From contig NZ_QYBC01000017.1 in assembly GCF_004137085.1 (NCBI RefSeq), forward strand, positions 1 to 64,000: DNA of 64,000 nucleotides, written 5' to 3'. Below the pieces are notes generated by a model. It was not told where the DNA came from, made no database searches, and worked only from the letters and a program-made list of their open reading frames with translations. This DNA is from Lichenibacterium ramalinae. Its GTDB lineage: Bacteria; Pseudomonadota; Alphaproteobacteria; Rhizobiales; Beijerinckiaceae. Positions 33,119-42,436 of the stretch are shown piece after piece (position 1 is the first letter of the stretch; every line of letters begins with the position of its first letter). The position numbers and the translations under genes are program-made.

Positions 33119-33329
33119 AGCTTGGTGACGGCGTGCCGATGTCTCCGAAAGCCACGACGAGTCCGTAGCGTTCACAGCGGGCATCCAGGCACGGGGGCGC
33201 GACATTCACAGGCCCTGAGCCGGCGCCGCCCGATGCGGCGCCGGGCCGTTCCCCTTGCCGGGCGGGCGACGCTCCGGGTATAGGGTCAGGGGACGGGCCG
33301 GAGCGGCCGGGCGTTTGGGGAAGCAGGCG

Positions 33330-35591
33330 ATGCGTGGCGCTCTGGCCGGACCGCGACTGCTGCTGCGTCGGCTGCGCGAAGTCATGGCCGAGCCGATCTC
33401 GGCGCAGGAACGCCTCGACAAGATCGTCGTCCAGATCGCCTTCAACATGGTGGCCGAGGTGTGCTCGGTCTACGTGCTGCACGCCGACGGCCGGCTCGAG
33501 CTCTACGCCACCGAGGGCCTGAACCGCGAAGCCGTCCACCAGACGACGATGCGCAAGGGCGAGGGCCTCGTCGGCCTCATCGCGGCCTCGGCCGAGGCGC
33601 TGGCCCTGCCCGACGCCCAGAACCACCCCGCCTTCTCCTACAAGCCCGAGACCGGCGAGGAGATCTACCTGTCCTTCCTCGGCGTGCCGATCCTGCGCGG
33701 CGGCAACACGCTCGGCGTGCTGGTGGTGCAGAACAAGGCGCGGCGGCAATATTCCGAGGAGGAGGTCGAGGCGCTCCAGACCACCGCGATGCTGCTGGCC
33801 GAGATGATCGCCGCCGGCGAACTCCAGGCCATGCTGCCCGGCCCCGCCGTGCTGCGCCAGCCGCTGAGCCTCAAGGGCTCGGCGGTGGTGGAGGGCGTGG
33901 GGCTCGGCCATGCCGTGCTGCACGAGCCGCGGGTCATCGTGACCCGGCTCGTGGCGGAGAACGTCGACAGCGAGATCGCCCGGCTGGAGGACGCCATCGC
34001 GGCGCTGCGCGAGTCGATCGACCGCCTCGTCGACCAGGGCGACGTCGCGGGGCCGGGCGAACATCGCGAGGTGCTGCAAACCTTCCGCATGTTCGCCAAT
34101 GACCGGGGCTGGCTGCGCCGGCTGCGCGAAGCCGTGATGACCGGCCTCACGGCGGAGGCCGCCGTCGAGCGCGTGCAGAGCGACACGCGCGCCAAGCTCG
34201 TGCGCCAGACCGACCCCTACCTGCGCGACCGCCTGCACGACCTCGACGAACTCGCCAACCGCCTGCTGCACCAGCTCACCGGCGAGAGCATGGTGGCGCC
34301 GCTCCACGCCCTGCCCGAGAACGCCGTCATCGTGGCCCGGTCGATGGGGCCGGCCGCGCTGCTCGACTACGACCGGTCGAAGCTGCGCGGCCTCGTGCTG
34401 GAGGATGGCGGGGCGTCGAGCCACGTCGCCATCGTGGCCCGGGCCCTCGGCATCCCGCTCGTCGGCGATGTCGCCAACGTGTCGAGCCTCGTCGAGCCCG
34501 GCGACGGGCTGATCCTCGACGGCTCGCTCGGCGTCGTCGAGGTCCGGCCGCCGTCCGACGTCGAGGCCGCCTATGCCGAGAAGGCCCGCTTCGGCGCCCG
34601 GCGGCAGGAACAATACCGCAAGCTGCGGGACGTGCCCCCGGTCACCGCCGACGGCGTCGAGATCGGGCTGCACATGAACGCCGGCCTGCTGCTCGACCTG
34701 CCGCACGTGGCCGAGACCGGGGCGGCGTCGATCGGGCTGTTCCGCACCGAACTGCTCTTCATGGTGGCGTCCCGCTTTCCCCGCATCGAGCAGCAGACGG
34801 CGCTCTACCGTTCCGTCCTCGACGCCGTCGGCGACCGGCCGGTGACGTTCCGCACGCTCGACATCGGCGGCGACAAGGTGCTGCCCTACATGGCGCGGCC
34901 CGACGAGCCCAACCCGGCGTTGGGCTGGCGCGCCATCCGCATCGGGCTCGACAGGCCGGGGCTGCTGCGCTCGCAGCTGCGCGCGCTGCTCCGCGCCGGG
35001 GGCGGCCGGGCGATGCGGATCATGTTCCCGATGATCGCCAGCGCGGCGGAATTCGACGCCGCCAAGGCCATGGTGGGCCGCGAGCTCGACGGGATGGCGC
35101 GCCACGGCCACCCCGTCCCCTCCGACCTCAAGCTCGGCGCCATGGTCGAGGTGCCGTCGCTGCTGTGGGAGATGGACGCCATGGCGCGGCGGGCCGACTT
35201 CCTGTCGGTCGGCTCGAACGACCTCATGCAATATCTGTTCGCGGTGGACCGCGACAACAAGCGCGTGGCGACGCGCTTCGACCCGCTGTCGCCCGCCATG
35301 CTGCGCGCCCTGCGGACGATCGCCGAGGCCGGGCACCGCTACGGCATCCCGGTGACGCTGTGCGGCGAGTTCGGCGGCAAGCCGATCGGCGCGCTGGCGC
35401 TGGTGGCGCTCGGCTTCCGCAACCTGTCCATGTCGGCCTCCTCGCTCGGCCCCGTGAAGGCCATGCTGCTCGGCCTCGACGCGGCCGACGCCGCGGCCTA
35501 TGTCGGGGACCTCCTGGCGTCGGAGGACGGCGCCGCCTCGCTGCGGCCCGCCCTCACCGCCTATGCGGAGCGGCACAGCCTGCCGCTTTGA
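33330..35591 (+). CDS. ptsP: Phosphoenolpyruvate-protein phosphotransferase, EI-Ntr
   Basis: Encodes 753 residues. An N-terminal GAF domain (about 20-165) precedes the enzyme I domains. The phospho-histidine site GGASSHVAIVARALGIP carries His365 (by count). The PEP-binding barrel shows IGLFRTELLF, FRTLDIGGDKVLPY, IRIMFPMI-like RIMFPMIAS, and VGSNDLMQYLFAVDRDN. EI-Ntr passes phosphate from PEP to NPr and the nitrogen/potassium PTS. The 211-base gap after lysC contains no gene. The upstream TTG/GTG options were not used since GAF homology starts after the ATG. Confidence 0.96.
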   Translation: MRGALAGPRLLLRRLREVMAEPISAQERLDKIVVQIAFNMVAEVCSVYVLHADGRLELYATEGLNREAVHQTTMRKGEGLVGLIAASAEALALPDAQNHPAFSYKPETGEEIYLSFLGVPILRGGNTLGVLVVQNKARRQYSEEEVEALQTTAMLLAEMIAAGELQAMLPGPAVLRQPLSLKGSAVVEGVGLGHAVLHEPRVIVTRLVAENVDSEIARLEDAIAALRESIDRLVDQGDVAGPGEHREVLQTFRMFANDRGWLRRLREAVMTGLTAEAAVERVQSDTRAKLVRQTDPYLRDRLHDLDELANRLLHQLTGESMVAPLHALPENAVIVARSMGPAALLDYDRSKLRGLVLEDGGASSHVAIVARALGIPLVGDVANVSSLVEPGDGLILDGSLGVVEVRPPSDVEAAYAEKARFGARRQEQYRKLRDVPPVTADGVEIGLHMNAGLLLDLPHVAETGAASIGLFRTELLFMVASRFPRIEQQTALYRSVLDAVGDRPVTFRTLDIGGDKVLPYMARPDEPNPALGWRAIRIGLDRPGLLRSQLRALLRAGGGRAMRIMFPMIASAAEFDAAKAMVGRELDGMARHGHPVPSDLKLGAMVEVPSLLWEMDAMARRADFLSVGSNDLMQYLFAVDRDNKRVATRFDPLSPAMLRALRTIAEAGHRYGIPVTLCGEFGGKPIGALALVALGFRNLSMSASSLGPVKAMLLGLDAADAAAYVGDLLASEDGAASLRPALTAYAERHSLPL

Positions 35592-35678
35592 AGCCTGTGC
35601 ACAGGCTCGCATGTCAAAGCCCGGGTGTGTCGGCGACGGCCTGACACACCCGAGCGCCCTCCTGGTCCCACGGTCGCG

Positions 35679-36758
35679 ATGCTCCCCCATTCCAAGCTCG
35701 ATCTCATCCTCCGCCGCCACGAGGAAGTCTCGGCGCGCCTGTCGGAGGGGCCCGATGCCGCCACCTTCGTGGCGCTGTCGCGCGAGCTCAGCGACACCGA
35801 CGCCCTCGTGACGGTGATCCGCGCCCACCGGGACAAGCAGGCGGAGCTCGACGGCGTCTTGTCCATGCTGGCCGAGCCGGCGCTCGACGACGAGATGCGG
35901 GCGCTGGCGGAGGGCGAGCGGGCCGAGGCCACGGAAGCGCTGGCGAGCCTCGAGACGGAGATCCGCCTGGCCCTGCTGCCCAAGGACGCCGCCGACGCCA
36001 AGAGCGCCATTCTGGAGATCCGGGCCGGCACGGGCGGCGACGAGGCCGCGCTCTTCGCCGGCGACCTGTTCCGCATGTACAGCCGCTACGCCGACCTGCA
36101 CCGCTGGAAGGTCGACGTCCTGTCGGTCAGCGAGGGCACGGCGGGGGGATACAAGGAGATCGTCGCCGAGGTGCAGGGCGCGGGGGTCTTCGCCAAGCTG
36201 AAGTTCGAGAGCGGCGTGCACCGCGTGCAGCGCGTCCCCAACACCGAGACCCAGGGGCGCATCCACACCTCGGCCGCCACCGTGGCGGTGCTGCCCGAGG
36301 CCGAGGAGGTCGACGTCGCGCTGCCCGATGCCGACGTGAAGATCGACACGATGCGGGCCCAGGGCGCCGGCGGCCAGCACGTCAACAAGACGGAATCGGC
36401 CATCCGCCTCACCCACCTGCCGACCGGCATCGTCGTCTTCATGCAGGAGGAGCGCTCGCAGCACCGCAACCGGCAGAAGGCCTTCGCGGTGCTGCGCTCG
36501 CGCATCTTCGACCTGCAGCGCCAGAAGCTCGACGACGAGCGCTCGGCCGACCGCAAGGCGCAGGTCGGCTCCGGCGACCGGTCGGAGCGCATCCGCACCT
36601 ACAACTTCCCGCAGGGGCGCCTGACGGACCATCGCATCAACCTGACCCTCTACAAGCTCGACAAGGTCATCGCTGGCGAAGCGCTCGACGAGGTGGTGGA
36701 CGCGCTGACGACCGAGCACCAGGCCGCCCAGCTGGCGGCGGCCGAGGGCGGCGTGTGA
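35679..36758 (+). CDS. prfA: Peptide chain release factor 1
   Basis: Encodes 359 residues, the standard length. The GGQ motif is in [25 protein letters not shown] (about 230), and [12 protein letters not shown] and [15 protein letters not shown] close the family profile. The region with the PxT-type UAA/UAG recognition tripeptide is near residue 185 ([18 protein letters not shown] follows). RF1 releases peptides at UAA and UAG. prmC, which methylates GGQ and commonly follows prfA, is absent here. Confidence 0.97.
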   Translation: MLPHSKLDLILRRHEEVSARLSEGPDAATFVALSRELSDTDALVTVIRAHRDKQAELDGVLSMLAEPALDDEMRALAEGERAEATEALASLETEIRLALLPKDAADAKSAILEIRAGTGGDEAALFAGDLFRMYSRYADLHRWKVDVLSVSEGTAGGYKEIVAEVQGAGVFAKLKFESGVHRVQRVPNTETQGRIHTSAATVAVLPEAEEVDVALPDADVKIDTMRAQGAGGQHVNKTESAIRLTHLPTGIVVFMQEERSQHRNRQKAFAVLRSRIFDLQRQKLDDERSADRKAQVGSGDRSERIRTYNFPQGRLTDHRINLTLYKLDKVIAGEALDEVVDALTTEHQAAQLAAAEGGV

Positions 36759-36956
36759 CGCGACATCCATCGGGCCGGTGACGGCGTGGCGGGTCGCTGA
36801 ACTTGACGGTGGAGGGTGGCGCAGCTAGTCGACCCTTGGACGTGTAAAAGTCACAGCCCGGTCGGTAGTCCGGGTGGCAAGCGCTCGTACATGGCGGCTG
36901 CCGTCAGCAGTCGGCTACCTGCGCGTCCTTTCCAAGGTCACAGGAAAGGTGCGTCT

Positions 36957-37337
36957 ATGAGACTGAACCATATCAATCTCTTCAGTTCCGATGTCGTCGC
37001 AGATCGTGCGATGTTCGAAACCTACTTCGGATTGAAGACCCTGCATATGCAAGGCGAAAATCTTGCTGTGATGCGCGATGATGCCGACATGCTGTTCGTG
37101 CTCAACACATTCGGCAAGTCAGATGGGTTTGCCTACCCGGCTAACTTCATCAAGCATCATATCGGCTTCATCCAGGAGAGCCGAGACGACGTCGATGCAT
37201 TGAATGCTCGTCTGAAAACCGACGGCTGGGATGTACAAGAGCCCAGGGAATTCCATGGAGCCTGGACGTTCTATTTCAGGGCGAAAGGTGGCTACTTCAT
37301 CGAAGTGGCCACCGACACATTCCCGCAAGACGAGTAG
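36957..37337 (+). CDS. VOC-fold protein in low-G+C segment
   Basis: Encodes 126 residues from the ATG at 36957 after aggaaaggt. One VOC domain: MRLNHINLFSSDVVADRAMFETYFGLK, NLAVMRDDADMLFVLN, then HHIGFIQESRDDVDALNARLKTDGWDV and GGYFIEVATD with a late Glu ligand. The gene is much poorer in G+C (near 50% by eye) than everything around it and uses codons such as aat, ctt and gat freely. It occupies the site just after prfA. A recent transfer is likely; substrate unknown. Confidence 0.9.
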   Translation: MRLNHINLFSSDVVADRAMFETYFGLKTLHMQGENLAVMRDDADMLFVLNTFGKSDGFAYPANFIKHHIGFIQESRDDVDALNARLKTDGWDVQEPREFHGAWTFYFRAKGGYFIEVATDTFPQDE

Positions 37338-37552
37338 AGCCCAGCTCCGGGGACGCCGCATCATCGAGCGGCGTCCTCGACTGTCGGTCGGCGAGCTTCT
37401 GTGACCCGGACCTCGCTTGTTGAGCTCCGGTCCGGCCGACGGCCGGGTCAAGCCCCTGGGATCGGACTCTGGCACGTCGCCAACCGGCCAGGACGGTTGT
37501 GCCGGCGCCGGAAACCATGGCATCTTCGACCTTTGGTCGCCGGAGCGCCGCC

Positions 37553-38167
37553 ATGGACGCCGCCACCCTCGCCGCCTTCGCGGCCGCTTTCCTGGTCTTC
37601 GCCGCCAGCCCCGGTCCCGACAACATGACGGTCGTGACCCGCACCGTCACGCATGGCGCGGCCTCCGGCATCGCCTACGGCGCCGGGACCACGATGGGCG
37701 TGCTGGCCTTCCTGGTGCTGGCGGCCTTCGGCCTGTCCGCGGTGGCGGCCGGCATGGGGACGCTGATGACGGTGCTGCGCTACGCCGGCGCCGCCTACCT
37801 GGTATGGATGGGCGTCCGGCTCTGGACGGCCTCGCCGACCATGCCGGCGCCCGGGGCGAGGGCCGGGGGGCGAAGCCTCGTCGGCACCTTCGCGACCGGG
37901 GTGGCGCTGAACCTCGGCAACCCCAAGATGCCCCTCTTCTACGTGGCGCTGCTGCCCAACATCGTCGGCCCCTCGCTGACGCCGGGGCAGGTCGGCCTGC
38001 TCGCCGCCGTGATCCTGGCGGTCGAGGTCGTCGTGGTGGGCACCCATGTCGCGCTGGCGTCGCGGGCCCGCCGCGCCCTGCGCGACCCGGCGGTGGTGCG
38101 GCGCACGAACCGGATCGCCGGCGGCCTGATGGTGGGGGCCGGCGTCGCCGTGGTGGCGACGCGGTGA
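37553..38167 (+). CDS. LysE/RhtB-family exporter
   Basis: Encodes 204 residues with about six hydrophobic helices. The family signature ASPGPDNMTVVTRTVTHGA lies at 17-36 and the second half shows FATGVALNLGNPKMPLFYVALLP. Such proteins export amino acids (lysine, homoserine, threonine). An ATG 54 bases upstream would add a polar leader and was not chosen. It is convergent with the binding-protein gene (28-base gap). Confidence 0.93.
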   Translation: MDAATLAAFAAAFLVFAASPGPDNMTVVTRTVTHGAASGIAYGAGTTMGVLAFLVLAAFGLSAVAAGMGTLMTVLRYAGAAYLVWMGVRLWTASPTMPAPGARAGGRSLVGTFATGVALNLGNPKMPLFYVALLPNIVGPSLTPGQVGLLAAVILAVEVVVVGTHVALASRARRALRDPAVVRRTNRIAGGLMVGAGVAVVATR

Positions 38168-38195
38168 GCGCCGGGCGCCGGGCCGGCGCGGCGGG

Positions 38196-40031
38196 TCACC
38201 CGCCCGGCTTCTGCCACCAGAGCTCGATCGGCGTGACGTTGTTGAAGCCGAAGAGCGGCACCGTCGCCGGCCTGCCGAGCCGGGACGCGTAGGCGATCCA
38301 CTGGTCCTCGGTGTGGAACAGCGGCACGATGTAGAAGCCCGACAGCAGCAGGCGGTCGAGCGTGCGGACGGCAGCCGTGAAACCGTCCTGCGTCTTGGCT
38401 TCGAGGATGGCCGTCACGGCGGCGTCGATGGCCGGCGAGCGCGCGCCCGGCAGGTTGAACGAGGCCGGCTGGGCGGCGGCGGCCGAGGTCCAGCGGGAGC
38501 GCTGCTCGGCCCCGGGGGAGGGCGATGCCGTCCACTGGCCCAGCATCATGTCGAAGTCGAAGCCCTGGCGCCGGCGCTGGTACTGCACCTCGTCGACGAG
38601 CCGCACCACGGCCTCGATGCCGATGTCGCGCAGGCTGTCGGAGAAGGCCAGGGCCAGGCGCTCCTGGCGGCGGTCCACCACCATGATCTCGAAGCGGAAG
38701 GGCGTGCCGTCGGCCTGGCGCATCACGGTGCCGTCGAGCCGGTCGCCGGCGGAGGCCAGCAGCGCCAGCGCGCGCCTGGCTTCGGCGCGGTCCCGCCCCG
38801 AGGCGTCGCCCGCCGGCGGCAGCCAGGAGCCGTCGAGCATGTCGGGCCGGACGGCGCCGGGGTAGGGGGCCAGGATGGCGGCCTCGTCGGCATCGGCCGG
38901 GCGGCCCGTCGAGGCCAGCGGGCTTTCGGCGAAGAAGCTCGGCGTGCGGCGATACAGGCCGCCGTAGAGGTTGCGGTTGACCCAGCCGAAATCGAACATG
39001 GCGCCCAGCGCCTCGCGCACCCGCACGTCGGCGAAGAGCGGCCGGCGCGTGTTGAAGGCGAACCCCTCCATGCCCTTCGGCAGCCGCAGGGGCACCGCCT
39101 CCTTCACGTCCCGGCCGTCCCGGATGATCGGGACGTCGTAGCCGGTGAGCCAGCGCGCCGGGTCGGTCTCGATGCGGAAGTCGCAGAGCCCGGCCTTGAA
39201 CACCTCGAAGAGGCTGTTGGCGTCGCGGTAATAGTCGATGTCGACGCGGTCGAAGTTGAACATCCCGCGGCGGCTCGGCAGGTCGGCGCCCCAGTAGGCG
39301 GGGTTGCGCTCCAGCACCAGCCTGGTGCCGGGCTCGACGGCGGCCACCCGGTAGGGCCCGCTGGCGAGGGGCGGCTTGAGGGTCGACTCGTCGAAATGCG
39401 CGGCATCGACGCCGTGGCGCGGCAGCACCGGCATGAGCCCGAGGAAGAGCGGCAGTTCGCGGTCGCCGATGCCGGCGAGGTCGAAGCGGACCGTGCGGGG
39501 GTCGGGCGTCGACACGCCCTTCACTTCGGCGAAGGCTTGGCGCTGCTGCGGGCGCCCCTTGGCCTTCAGGAGGTCGAAGGTGAACCGCACGTCGTCGGCC
39601 GTGATGGGCGTGCCGTCCGAGAATCGGGCCGCGGGATCGAGGTGGAAGGTCGCGAAGGAGCGCGCCTCGTCGGTGTCCATGCCGCTGGCGATCAGCCCGT
39701 AGAGCGTGAAGGGCTCGTCCTGGGAGCGGGCCATCAGGCTCTCGAACACCATGGTGTTGAGGCCCTGCGCGGTGGAGCCGGCCTTGAGGTTGAAGGGGTT
39801 CAGGCTGTCGAAGGTGCCGAGCAGGCAGAGCCGCAGCCGCCCGCCCTTCGGTGCCGCCGGGTCGGCATAGGGAAAGTGCGCGAAGCCTTCGGGCAGGGCC
39901 GGCGCGCCGTGCATGGCGATGGCGGGCGCGGCGCGGGCGCCCCCGGGGGCCGCGCAGGCGAGCGACGCCGCGGCCAGCACGGCGGCGGCGGCGGCTCGGG
40001 CGCGGGACTTCGACGACATGGCGAGACTCAT
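38196..40031 (-). CDS. ABC-transporter substrate-binding protein, family 5 (YejA-like)
   Basis: Encodes about 611 residues; ATGs at 40055, 40046, 40031 and 40019 all precede the signal peptide (RARAAAAAVLAAASLACAAPGG), and 40031 is taken. The mature protein follows the SBP_bac_5 plan: LLGTFDSLNPFNLK, FTLYGLIASGMDTDEARSF, FSDGTPITADDVRFTFDLLKAKG, VRVREALGAMFDFGWVNRNLY. YejA-like proteins bind peptides for YejABEF. No permease or ATPase genes lie beside it here, so it is an orphan component in this window. Confidence 0.92.
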   Translation of the reverse strand: MSLAMSSKSRARAAAAAVLAAASLACAAPGGARAAPAIAMHGAPALPEGFAHFPYADPAAPKGGRLRLCLLGTFDSLNPFNLKAGSTAQGLNTMVFESLMARSQDEPFTLYGLIASGMDTDEARSFATFHLDPAARFSDGTPITADDVRFTFDLLKAKGRPQQRQAFAEVKGVSTPDPRTVRFDLAGIGDRELPLFLGLMPVLPRHGVDAAHFDESTLKPPLASGPYRVAAVEPGTRLVLERNPAYWGADLPSRRGMFNFDRVDIDYYRDANSLFEVFKAGLCDFRIETDPARWLTGYDVPIIRDGRDVKEAVPLRLPKGMEGFAFNTRRPLFADVRVREALGAMFDFGWVNRNLYGGLYRRTPSFFAESPLASTGRPADADEAAILAPYPGAVRPDMLDGSWLPPAGDASGRDRAEARRALALLASAGDRLDGTVMRQADGTPFRFEIMVVDRRQERLALAFSDSLRDIGIEAVVRLVDEVQYQRRRQGFDFDMMLGQWTASPSPGAEQRSRWTSAAAAQPASFNLPGARSPAIDAAVTAILEAKTQDGFTAAVRTLDRLLLSGFYIVPLFHTEDQWIAYASRLGRPATVPLFGFNNVTPIELWWQKPGG

Positions 40032-40447
40032 CCGGGACGCGATCATGATGGCCATCCTGCACGGCGATGCTGGTGCGGGTGTGGCGTGATCGGCCCGGCC
40101 TCCGTCGTGCGGCTTGCAATCGCGCCCGAGATCATCGACAGAGGCGGCGGTTGCGGTGGCCCGACAACGTGTCGCCGCATTCCGCCACGAAGAGGGTCCC
40201 GACGGGCATCGGCGGCTCGATGCGGCGCGCGCCGTCCGGCGCGACCGCGCGAGACGAGGCGCCGGTGCGCGTGCCGATCCCGGGCCGGCCGAGCCGCAGC
40301 GTGCCGCGGCGTCGCCGGTCCTTCGGCCCGCAGGGGCAGGTGCCCACGCGGCCCGCGCGTCGCGGCGCCGCCCTGTCCGGGCTTGAGCGGCGGAATCCGA
40401 ACACACGCGTCCCCACCATCCCGCCTTCCACACGACGAGGACACCCC
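40032..40447. other. Gene-free divergent intergenic region
   Basis: 416 bases between the binding-protein gene and ialB. It is GC-rich throughout and contains no supported gene or recognisable RNA; it should hold both promoters. Several open frames cross it but lack ribosome-binding sites or conserved sequence. Confidence 0.5.
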
Positions 40448-41194
40448 ATGCCGATCCAGCCGATGAAACTCGGGGCCGCCGCCCTCCTGGCCGGGGCGCT
40501 GATCGCCGCCCAGGCCCAGGCCCAGACCGCCGCCCCCGCCCCGGCCGGAGCGGCCCCCCAGGGCCAGCCGCAGAACCCCAGCGGCCCCGCCCGCATCGAG
40601 ATGAAGACGGTCGAGAAGTCCAACTGGACCAAGGTTTGCCCGAAGATGCAGCCGGGCGCCAAGGAGATGTGCTTGACGACGCGCGACTTCACCGTCGCGG
40701 CCGACCAGCCGCCGCTGATCGCGCTGGCCCTCTACGACGTGAAGGGCGAGGACGCCCGCGACATCCGCCTGCTGCTGCCGAACTCGCTGTTGCTGAAGCC
40801 CGGCGTCCGGCTTTCGGTCGACAAGGGCGCGGTCGTCGACGCCTCCTATTCGCTCTGCATGCCGAACGGCTGCTTCGCCGAGACGCGGATCAAGGGGTCG
40901 TTCCTCGACCAGATGAAGAAGGGCACGACCTTCAACGTCGCCGTGAAGGGCCCGGCCAACAACGAGATCACCTTCGCGCTGCCGCTGGCCAATTTCGGCA
41001 AGGCCGTCGACGGCCCCGCCATCCCGCAGGAAGAGATCGTCAAGCAGCAGCAGGCGATGCAGGCCGAACTCCAGAAGCAGCTCGAGCAGCGGGCCGAGGC
41101 CCAGCGCAAGGCGCTCGAGAGCCAGCCCGCCGCCCCGGCTGCCGCCGGTGCCGCCCCGGCCACACCGGCTCCGGCTCCCGCCGCCAAGCCCTGA
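40448..41194 (+). CDS. Invasion-associated locus B (IalB) family protein
   Basis: Encodes 248 residues. A signal peptide (MKLGAAALLAGALIAAQAQAQ) is followed by an Ala/Pro linker and the IalB domain: WTKVCPKMQPGAKEMCLTTRD, LLPNSLLLKPGVRLSVDKG and YSLCMPNGCFAETRI with four cysteines likely paired in the periplasm. A helical Gln/Glu-rich region (EEIVKQQQAMQAELQKQLEQ) and an Ala/Pro tail end it. IalB proteins are common in rhizobia and are needed for host-cell invasion in Bartonella; the role in free-living species is not known. Confidence 0.93.
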   Translation: MPIQPMKLGAAALLAGALIAAQAQAQTAAPAPAGAAPQGQPQNPSGPARIEMKTVEKSNWTKVCPKMQPGAKEMCLTTRDFTVAADQPPLIALALYDVKGEDARDIRLLLPNSLLLKPGVRLSVDKGAVVDASYSLCMPNGCFAETRIKGSFLDQMKKGTTFNVAVKGPANNEITFALPLANFGKAVDGPAIPQEEIVKQQQAMQAELQKQLEQRAEAQRKALESQPAAPAAAGAAPATPAPAPAAKP

Positions 41195-41236
41195 TCGGTC
41201 CATCGCGCCGACCGGCGCGTCGTCGTTCACCCATGG

Positions 41237-41264
41237 AGGGGCGCGCATCTCGATGCGCGCCCCT
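41237..41264. terminator. 12-bp hairpin between convergent ialB and hspQ
   Basis: Arms aggggcgcgcat (41237-41248) and atgcgcgcccct (41253-41264) pair perfectly around a ctcg loop. It lies 42 bases after the ialB stop and 20 before the hspQ stop, fitting a bidirectional terminator. Only a short T pair follows. Confidence 0.65.
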
Positions 41265-41284
41265 TCGCCGTTCCGGCGCCGGGC

Positions 41285-41614
41285 TCAGTTCCGGGCCGTG
41301 TCCTTCGACCGGTAGGCGCCGGCCTCGGTGCGCACGAAGCTGTCGCCGATCTGCGGATGGCGCAGCGGCTCGCCGGACTCGTCGGGCAGAAGGTTCTGCT
41401 CCGACACGTAGGCGATGTATTCGGTCTCGGTGTTCTCGGCGAAGAGGTGGTAGAACGGCTGTTCCTTGATGGGCCGCACGTCCTCGGGGATGGACAGCCA
41501 CCATTCCTCCGTGTTGGCGAAGACCGGGTCCACGTCGTAGATCAGCCCGCGGAACGGATATTTGCGGTGCCGCACAACCTGTCCGATGCTGAATTTCGCG
41601 CAGAGCGCTTTCAT
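41285..41614 (-). CDS. hspQ: Heat shock protein HspQ
   Basis: Encodes 109 residues: AKFSIGQVVRHRKYPFRGLIYDVDPVFANTEEWW, then QPFYHLFAENTETEYIAYVSEQNLLPD and HPQIGDSF, all diagnostic of HspQ/YccV. HspQ is a hemimethylated-DNA-binding and Lon-specificity-enhancing protein in enterobacteria. The final 15 residues are variable. Confidence 0.95.
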   Translation of the reverse strand: MKALCAKFSIGQVVRHRKYPFRGLIYDVDPVFANTEEWWLSIPEDVRPIKEQPFYHLFAENTETEYIAYVSEQNLLPDESGEPLRHPQIGDSFVRTEAGAYRSKDTARN

Positions 41615-41954
41615 CGTGGTCTCCGTTTCTTGGCGCCGGGCGAGCCTTGCGGATCGCCGATGCAACGCTTGAACACCGCGTTCGGGTCGCGGCGCCTGCG
41701 GCTGAGGTGGTCGAGAGTGCCGCGAGCATGGATCGTGGCCCCGCCATCCGTCAACCGAGCGCCGGCGCGGCACGGGCCCTCGCGGACGCCGGCCCGGCGG
41801 GCCGCGTGCCGAGCCCTGCGCCATGCCCCCGCGGCCCGCCTCCGGCGTCCGTGCAGGCGCGCCATCGCGCCCCGACCCCTTGCCACGGCGGGCGGAATGG
41901 GGCAGATAGTGCCGGTGGCGTCCGATCGGTCCGCGGACGGGTAGGGCGCCCTGC
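41615..41954. other. Gene-free region between hspQ and tRNA-Trp
   Basis: 340 bases holding the hspQ promoter (minus strand) and the promoter of tRNA-Trp/secE (plus strand). No gene or structured RNA was recognised; the open frames present lack initiation signals. Confidence 0.5.
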
Positions 41955-42031
41955 AGGAGTGTAGCTCAATCGGCTAGAGTACCGGTCTCCAAAACCGGGG
42001 GTTGTGGGTTCGAGTCCCACCTCTCCTGCCA
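41955..42031 (+). tRNA. tRNA-Trp (anticodon CCA), CCA encoded
   Basis: Acceptor aggagtg/ctctcct (with a T-T opposition at 6-67), D-arm gctcaatcggctagagt, anticodon stem-loop ccggt-ctCCAaa-accgg, T-arm gtgggttcgagtcccac, discriminator G and encoded CCA at 42029-42031. tRNA-Trp directly before secE-nusG is the usual alphaproteobacterial order, so it is probably part of that transcript. Confidence 0.97.
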
Positions 42032-42199
42032 CTCGCGTGGTACTGCTCCCGCACACTCGCCGCGTCCCAATCTTTTCACTTGGTTCCTTCCGTCCGGGCC
42101 TCTATAGGTCGGGGCAGGGGCGCGCGGCCTGACGGTCGCGCGCCGCTCTTCATTTCGGCGCCGCGGGAGCTCCTTCCGCCCGAGCCGCCCGGACATGCC

Positions 42200-42394
42200 A
42201 TGGCCAACCCCTTCGAATTCATCCAGGACGTCCGCACCGAAGCCCGCAAGGTGACGTGGCCGACCCGGCGCGAGACCACGATCACGACCATCATGGTCCT
42301 CATCATGGTGGTGCTGGCCGCGGTGTTCTTCGTGGCCGTCGACGAGCTGATCCACTTCGTCGTGTCGCTCGTCCTCGGCTACGGGTCGGTCTGA
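42200..42394 (+). CDS. secE: Preprotein translocase subunit SecE
   Basis: Encodes 64 residues: NPFEFIQDVRTEARKVTWPTRRET (amphipathic helix and conserved KVTWPT), then one membrane segment TIMVLIMVVLAAVFFVAVDELI and a short tail. The short one-helix form is normal for this class. SecE holds together the SecYEG channel. A TTG-type start 5' was ignored as the ATG at 42200 gives the usual MANPFEFI start. Confidence 0.96.
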   Translation: MANPFEFIQDVRTEARKVTWPTRRETTITTIMVLIMVVLAAVFFVAVDELIHFVVSLVLGYGSV

Positions 42395-42436
42395 AGTCTC
42401 GCGTCCATCGGCCCCATCACCGTCGAGTCCCCGTCC

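Noticed and set aside
36820-36900. tRNA-like sequence with ggtggcgcagc and a cccgg/ccggg hairpin
   Set aside because: No acceptor stem, no standard T-loop (gttcga) and no sensible anticodon arm could be built.
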